From the NCBI GenBank assembly GCA_028015205.1, contig CM051511.1:1612001-1676000 (forward strand): a stretch of 64,000 nucleotides of DNA, in the 5' to 3' direction. The DNA comes from Mytilisepta virgata. Taxonomy: Eukaryota > Mollusca > Bivalvia > Mytilida > Mytilidae. Made by a program: the position numbers and the translations under genes. The notes under the pieces are model-generated. The model did not search any database. It was given only the letters and a program-made list of their open reading frames with translations, and was not told the origin of the DNA. Shown here piece after piece: positions 52,401 to 61,400 of the stretch. Each line of letters opens with the position of its first letter. Position 1 is the stretch's first letter.

Positions 52401-55400
52401 GGCTGCCAGAGCAGGACATAGTTTAACATTGGACCCTATGGGAAAACATGTTAAAGTTCATCTCCTCTGAAACTACTTGAGCAAATTTAACCAAACTTTA
52501 CAGGAATGATGTATGGAAGGTCCTTTAGAGGGAGTGCTCATTTTGTTCGAATGCGACAAACATCATGGCTGACAGCAGGAACATAGTTTAACATACATGC
52601 CTATGGAAAAAAACATATTTTGATCATCTCCTCTAAAACTATAATAGCAAATTGAATAAAACTGTACTGGAATGATGTATGGAAGGTCCTTTACAAAGTT
52701 GGCTCATTATGTTTAAATCTGAGAAAAACATGGCCGCCAGAGGGGAAATACTTTTAACTTTGGACCCTATGAGAAAAATTTATTTTGATCATCTGCTCTG
52801 AAACTTTTGAAGCAAATTCAACCAAATAATTAATGGAAGTTTGTAGAAGCATTTTGTCAGGTAAGCGATACAGGCTCAGCCCACTGAGCCTCTAGTTACT
52901 AATAAGTATTATTTTAAGATTAGGTACAATGTAATCATATGCTCTTTTAACCATTTAGATAATAAGGAAAGTTGTAATCAAATACAGTTGACTCTCGTTA
53001 TCTCAAACACACTTAAGTCGAATTTCCGGATGAGTCAAATTTCGTATGTAGTCCCAAATGTTATACAATGCACTTGAGCAGCTCCTGTTAAGTCGAATTT
53101 CGTCTATCTCGAACACATTTTTGCAGTCTGAACGACTTCGAGATAACGAGAGTCGACTGTATATGGAAAATACATGTATGATGTGTGGTATTTGAGGTAC
53201 TTTTAATATTGTCAAGAATTTATTATGAAGTTATATTTAAGGTGGGCTATTTCATTTAGGCATTCCTCTGAAAATATATAACTTCGAACAGTGAAATTCC
53301 GTCATTTGTAAAAAAAGATATGTTTCTGTTAAAACATTGTCAATTTTTAGTGTTCTTCTGTTAACTTCAAATCAGCACAACTTATTTTGATAAAGGTTTA
53401 AAAATTAAAGCAGCGTTCTCTAAATAAGGTGTTTCTTTAGTTGGGGTTTTACGCCGTTTTCAGGCTATTTTGCGGTAGCCAGTTTTTATTGGTTGAGGAA
53501 GCCGAAGAGAACCACCAACCTTCGGTAGGAAATCTAAATAAAGTGAAGTAAAATGACAATGATGTTTAGAAATAATTAGGGTTAAATGTTTTGAAGGCTT
53601 AAAACTGTAGTAAAAGTTTTTATTATAGGTATGCTTTAACAGACTTGGGACATCAGTTGGCGAGAAAGTTACTCCAATATCAGCAGTCTGTACAGAGGTT
53701 CCTCAGATCTAGAGATTTTCCACAGATACCACATAACATGAGGTAAAAATCTATATTATATTAATGACAGTTATCTGAATAGTACAGTCTATTCCACTTA
53801 ATTGTAAAATTTGGTTATTTTCAAAATAATTCCAAGCACAAAACCATTTCCAATTCAAATAATGTTAAATATGGCTATTAATTACAAAGCAGTTCATATC
53901 AAAATTCGATTTATTGCAAAGAAAATTCTGGCTTAAATGAGAAAAAGTGTTGGTTATTTGCAAAATTTCCATTACATTCAGAAATATTTATAGAAAAATG
54001 TGATGGTCATTTGCGATAAATTTGGAATAATGCTGTCTTTTGAAACTAAGTTGCAATTATTTTTGTCAGTTTGTAGATCCAAGTTCTCGAATGATCAATG
54101 TTGATGGCCTAGCTTCTGACAAACTAAGACATCTTTATCAACTAAATAAAAAATGTTTGAAAATGAGTTCTCTTTGTTTTTTTCCTTTCCTGAAAGTGAA
54201 TAAAGAATGTCCTGTGTTCCTTCAGTGCCCTTCATTCCAACAGTGATTGATAAACAAAAATATGTGACTGCCATTTTATTTTTCAATGTAAATAACCACA
54301 TGCACAGGTGAAAGCAAATTTTCCCCTTCATTTCAAAGTAATTAACAGTTTTATTCAAATCTCTTAACAATTGTCACTTCAGAGTGAAATAAAAATCTAT
54401 TATATACAATGTAACACTTGTGGTGAAAAAAATAATTTAGAAACACCGATTAGAAATTGAAAAATTCACATGTAAACAAAACGTTTCTCGATCCTTTATA
54501 CACAAGGTCATTGACCTATATTGTGTCTTGATGCACAAATATCTTTTATTGATTATAAGTAAAATTTAAAAAATTATTTGTGCTGCAATTAAAATGTTTT
54601 ACTGGAATATACATGTAAGACTCTGATGAAATAAAGGATTGTTGGACTTGTAATATTACCCATAAAATATGCAAGGTGAATTTTCTGTATTTAGGTCATC
54701 TGGGTCATCAAAATAACATGTTATGCATCAAAACAAAGAAGTATATGCCATCTACAAGAAAAAAATAACAAACACTTCATTTTCATTTTTTATTTATTAA
54801 AAAGCAAAACTTTTCTTTCAACAAAATGCTTCAACACAACTCTGGTAAACTGTGGTTAACATCTGTATAATGTTGTCAGCTGATTCCAAAACTTCCAGTC
54901 TGATACACTTTCACATTATTGCAAAGGCCACTTAATTGCAAAATTTTCTCTGAGAAATAGGCTTTGCAAATAAGCAGAATCTACTAGAATTTTAGCTTAT
55001 GCTGCATATCTGCAAAGAGGAGAAAAGTTCATATCACTTTCTATAATTTGTTTCTCAGTCCACTTTACATAAGTAAGTTCGAACTATCAGAAATTAAAAA
55101 AAATTAAATGTTTCAGAAGTAACCATACTGAAATTATGAACAATATTGAATGTGTAAATCAGTAAATATAGCAATATTTTAATGGGTATCTGGGTGTTTA
55201 TTGAATTCAAATACATGTAAAATATAATTGATCTTAGGTTAAACAGTAGTTGCCCTTAATTATAAGAATATCATGGGTATATTGACTACTTCTTTAATAG
55301 TGACTCGCTGTGTTTTTGGTTTTCTTTGATTCTTGTCTTATATATGTACTTGGATGGGATAGAATAGTCTTGTCACGTTTCAAGTAGCATAAAATCTACA

Positions 55401-58400
55401 TCTGTTCTATCACAGAAAAACAGGCCAGATCACCATGGATACTACATTTTGTTGGAGTGGCAAAAACTGCAAAAATTTATGTAAGAACTCAGTAAAGTGA
55501 AAATGTCATGATGTGTTAAATTTAAATAAATTAAAAAAAACTTTATTACCAAAGTGTTTTTTAGCCAAACAAAAACAAAAATATATTATGGTTTATAGTA
55601 CAGTTTGTGGGACCAGAAAAGTTTGTCTTATCATAGATGAACAGGAGAGAGATAGAGGAAGATTTCTTCAGCTGGCTGATCAGTGGGGTATAGATGCTCA
55701 GGTCAGGGCATTACCAGCAGGGGACTACATCTGGATACTGACCCCACCCCTAAAGGGGCCTGATGTTAAGTATAATCAAAGGCAGCCATCCTTAGAAAAG
55801 GTAATTTCATTTGCATTGTTATTGGCATCTTGCACATACATTCTGACACAGAGAATCAAATTTCATATACATGTGTATACAAAGTACTGTAAATTCGGAA
55901 ATTATGGCGATTTTTTTATTATTGCGAAAAATGCGAGAGGGTTGTAATCGCAATAATTTTCACTCGCATTTTGGAATTTTTTATATGAATGAACCGGGCT
56001 TTTCTCAGTATTGCAAAAATTAAAATCGCACTTTGGTCTTAAATGACAAAGTCGCAATAATGAATGCACGCAATAATTTCTGAATTTACAGTATGTTAAA
56101 ACAGGCAATATTGCATCTAAAATGTATACATACATTACATACACATACAAGTAAGAACTGTGTGATAACAAGAATTGAACCAAATATAGGCTACAGTCAG
56201 TGTACAAGGAGAAACTACCTTAAACTCACCGCTTAATACATTGTAGCAGGATGTGATAAAAAAAACTTAGTCTATAAGAACAATTTGGTGATTGTTGGTC
56301 AGAATGTTATTTTGAAAAAAATGTGCCTGAAAAGTGTTCCTTAAGTGTTTTGTAAGAAAAATAAAAAAGTTTAAATACATGTGTAAATACCAGAAAATAC
56401 ATCATTTGCAAAACAGCATGTCAAAACATGGAAAATTGACTTTTATTATATTTAAAAAGACAGCTTAGAATAATAAGGACAAAGTAAGCTTAGAATAACG
56501 AGGATATATTTCCTATTTTCCAGGTTTTACCATTTATTGTAGAGAGGAAAGGATGGGAAGATTTAGAGGATAGTATCAGATATAAAAGGTTTCACAAACA
56601 AATTATTAGAATGTTGGTAAGAAACAAATGGTGGTGGTTTTCTAACATTGCCTGAGCCTATTACCTATGAAAATTTTATTTTTGCCTGAGACTATTACCT
56701 GTGAAAATCTCGATTGTTAACTCAGAATGACCATGAAAACTAACCAACTGAAAACAATGCTTTGAAACCAAAAATATAATATAAATAAATATGGTTTAGC
56801 ACCTGTTGTATTCTAATAACATCAAATCTGCTTTAAGGGACACTTTCATATTAATATTGAAACAATTGCTTGTGAAGAGAAGTCAATGATTTAGGTACTT
56901 TGGATATTTACCATGTGGAAACCAAAAGTCAGTACAAAATTTATATAACTGAAGTAAATCTCTACGTTTCTTTTTAAACTTTATCATTTTTTTGCAGTAA
57001 AGTATCTACAAAAGCCTTGTATGTGTCAATTTTGTGATATTACCATTATATGGTATATGAACCTGGTTTTTGTGGTGGAAGTATGTAATTAATTTTAAAA
57101 TTCCAGTAAAAGACATTCTGCCTGAATTTTTCAGGGTTGTGGAATTTCTATGAAAAGATAATTTACTTTTTTCAGGGTAGTGGAATTCCACATTGTTTTT
57201 ATCTAATGGAGGGCAGTATATCATCCCTAAGATACAGAACAGAACAACAGCAACAGAAGCTTAAGGTAAACTAGAGGCTCATCTGAGCCTGTAATATCGC
57301 TCACCTGGCTATATATTAGAAAATGTAAGCTCTGTTGTATCCACAAGGCTACAAGAAACGCAAAATGTCAAAGTGATTTTGACATTTGACCTTTGACCTA
57401 AAATAAGGTGGATCATTTGTCCTCCCATATGGGATTCTTTCCAACATCCATTACAATCTCCCCAAAGTTTCTGATCATATAAACAAAAAAAGTTCTTCTC
57501 CATAGGGCTTCCGTGGAAACTGAACAGCTCCAGCCATCGGGTGAGAGGATAAATCTTAACTTAAAGTGGATCTTTTGTTATCAATCCTGAAAAATTTTCA
57601 AAACCTTTCATAATGTAGTTTCTGGGGAGAAGAATTTTGAAAATTTGCCAATAAAAATCAACTCTGGTGGCCATGTTGTTCATCCAACCGGAACCAATGG
57701 TGGATGTCTGTAGAGGTCCTTCCATACATCATCCCTGCCGACTTTGGTTACAATCCACCAAGTAGTTGCAGAGCGGAAAGTTTACGGACAAAGGACCACG
57801 TATGCAAAGTGATGACATACGTAATCCAACATGACCAATAGGCCAGGTGAGCTAATAAATAACACTACATGTAGCTAATATTTGTTTGTAGTGAAATGAA
57901 ATTTTCAATTTTCAACATTAGTTAATTTTTCTGTTTCAAAATTTTTATATTGTGGGTGCATTGTTTTATTTTAATGTTCAAACACCAAATTTGAAATATA
58001 TTGTACATGTACATATATATTTGTTGGTTTGAATTTCATTGTCTCTTATACATTGCTGTATCATTGAAATGTACATTGTGTATCTTTATCCATATATAAA
58101 TGTCACATTTATATTGTAGGATGAGTTACAGAATATTTTTATGAATAATGGGTTTTACATAAATTACACAGCGTCCTGGTACAAGACAGCAATATGGCTG
58201 AAATGGTTTACTGTATTGTTGTCGTCTGCGACCAATAAAGGTACTGTGGATTCACAATATAATTTTGTAACAATATATATTTGTTCCTGTCTGAAAAATT
58301 GTCCATACTTTGTGACTGAAAGATTTGAATTATTTTATTTGTATGATCAGTCAATCAATGATAATGATATATTTTGTCACATGCAAATATTTGAAAGAAA

Positions 58401-61400
58401 TTATAAATTTTTTGAACATCCCTAGGGCTATTTAAAGAACATTGTCAGTCATACACAGATTATTCGAGGAAAGCCGGGGTACAGCCTAAGTCTACAGTGA
58501 TACAACAAACTGACTATAGGAGGACTACTCATACAGTGTGGCCTGCTGAACAGTTCATTGACAATATCTTTAGGTAAAAATTTTGGTTTGACCCATAACA
58601 CCAAAGTAAAAAAATCCTCGTAGATTATTCTTTTATTCATTATTCCATACTTTATACACTGCTCTCGATTCATAATATGGCATTGTTATTTTTCTGTCCA
58701 TCTGCTTTTATCCTTGTTATGAAATTCACAATATCATGCATTTTCTGTGTTTCCTTTAAAAATTCCTAATTTACAGAATAACCTAATTTTTAGCTCAACT
58801 GTCCTAAAAGGACATGCGAGCTTTTGCTATCACTTGCCGTCCGTCCGTCTTAAACTCTTTCAAAGTTCTTTCTCTCTGAAACTACTGAACAATTTTCAGC
58901 GAAACATAAGTGGAATGATCCTTAGGGTATCTAGTATAAAGTATGTGTTTTATTTTCTTAACGCTCAAGAAACATGGCCACCATGGCTAAAAACACAGGG
59001 GGTAAACTGCAGTTTTTGGCTTATACATGTATCTCAAAAACTAAAGTATTTAGAGCAAAACTGACAGGGATATAAATGTTTATCAGGTCAAGATCTACCT
59101 GCCATGAAATTGTCAGACAAATCGGTCAACCCTTTGTTGGGTTATTGCCCCTGAATTGTTAATTTTAAGGAAATTTGTCGTTTTAGGTTATTATCTTGAA
59201 TATTATTAAAGATAAAACAAACTGTAAACAGCAAAAATGTTCAACAAAATAAGATCTACAAATAAGTCAGCATTACCCTTGACCCCTTATAGGAGTTTTT
59301 GCCCTTTGTAAACTTTCAAAAATCTTCTCATCAAAAACTACAGAAACAATTTCAGCCAAACCAAGGCTGAACAATCCTTAGGGTATCTAGTGTAAAGTTT
59401 ATATTTTACTTTCTTGTCCATTGAGAAACATGGCTGCCATGGCTAAAAATAGAACTTAGGTGAAAAATGCCGTTTTTGGCTCATATCTCAAAAACTAAAG
59501 CAGTTTCAGTAAAGAAGTAAAAGAGTTTATCAGGTCAAGATCTACCTGCCATAAAATTTTCAGACGATTCGGTCAACCCATTTTCAGGTTATTGCCCCTG
59601 AATTATTAATTTTAAGGAAATTTTGCAGATGGAAATGTACTTGAATCTTAGAAAGTTTATGTTGTGATTTTATGGGCTGAAACTTTCACTATATCATACC
59701 TTCTCTTATATTTGACAGAGACAGCAGAGAGTTACAGTCAATTGTTGACAGTGTTAAAGAGGAACTATCTACACCAAAATATAAACAGATTTTATGTTTG
59801 CAGGGTTTAGAGGCATACAGTAAGGTCAGTATAATTTTTTATTTGGTCTCCCAGAACTTGCATTGAGATTTGAACAGTGAAAATTAGTGAAAATGTACCA
59901 ATTATCAACAAAATTGGTAAAAATCTCTTGATAATTTTTTGTTGCCCTCTATCATGTCTATACACACTATTTGCATGCATCACCACATCCCCTAGATGTA
60001 ATCATTTTTTTCCTGTCGTTATTTCTGTTACACTTACCCTTTATATCCTAACATTTTCATACTTCAAAAAACTTGGGAAGGATGTCATGTATTTATTTGA
60101 ATGCATTTTTTTGCCAGATAACTTTCAGCAAGTAGATGTATGTTGTCCTTTAAAATATATTTCATGTTCATATTTCATTTGTGTTTTGTAAAAATCAGAT
60201 GAGCTCTGCAGAAAAGTAATGTTTTCTTCACTTCAAAAGCTTGATATTCATATTTTGAACCACATTTCTTGAAAATGTACAAACTGTTTTAGAGACTATA
60301 AAATAGAGGCTTGGCATGCTAAAAAAAATCCACATGCAAAAAAAATTTACCTGATTTATATTTTGTTTTATTTTGTAGAGAAGACAAACATTACAGAATA
60401 AATGTCTGGAAGAAACATGTAACAATCCTCAAGATATAGAAGGTAACATACATGTAGTATTATATAGATTTATTGATTTCTTATGAGTTGGAAAATTAAA
60501 AACATTTCTATTAAATTTAAAGTGTATAAATCACAGACATTTGATGATTGTGATATACTTATTTTACTTCAATCTCTACCTCAAACTGCTTGTTTATAGA
60601 AATGAAATCTTGGCGGCTCAAACTTGGCTTGCTTGAACAACACAGAATTGTTAAACCATTTCCGAAGTCCATTAATTTTTTTTTCTATCAAAAACTTGGT
60701 TTTTTAAATGGTCTGCACAACAATAAAATCATGTAATTTCCTCTCAAAAACGGAAATTGCAATTGTCTGTTGGAAAAGGTGATGAAAGTTTACAAAAATG
60801 GAACATATTTATGTGCTTGAAAAGACAAATAAGCATGTTTTTATTTAGTATGAGAAATATTCAATGGTAGAATGACCTCAATTGAATTAGGGGTCAAATG
60901 ATTAAGATAAAGTTTACAGGAAAAAACGTACATAAACCTGGATTTTTTTACCAAATTACATGTAGTTACTCTAACAGGAATTTCTCTCATTGAAATTAAA
61001 GCTCATATACCATACATTTTTTTTTACAGATTTAGTGATTGACAAATTCAGTACTAATGCCTACAATATGGTACACTATGATATTATGTGTTACAGACAA
61101 CTTCAGATACAGGTTTTTATTATTTCTATGCTTAGAGTAAACTGAAATAGGTTGGGGGGGGAGGAGATTAAAAAATCAGACTTCCCATCTGTTTGCCCCT
61201 TCATACCTTTGTCCAGTCTTCATGAAACTTTACTCAGTAAAAGATAATTCAGTTTTTAGACTTATGACCCTCTGGACCTATCGTATTAAATATTCCAACA
61301 ATGGTTTTTAAGAAATATAGAGGTTAATCAGTGGCAATAATTTACTTAGGGTTTCTAGAGTTATGGCCCTTTTGATATGGAAGTATTGACACTTTCTGAT

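Noticed and set aside
53782..54990. Possible 1.2-kb DNA transposon in the intron after exon 11
   Set aside because: The two ends (ACAGTCTATTCCACTTAATT and AAATAAGCAGAATCTACTAG on opposite strands) are only loosely alike, and no clear target duplication is seen.
58141..58425. Open reading of exon 15 straight through to 58,425 as coding
   Set aside because: The donor at 58,240 and acceptor at 58,425 fit in phase with the ERCC4 continuation. The intervening translation is intron-like.
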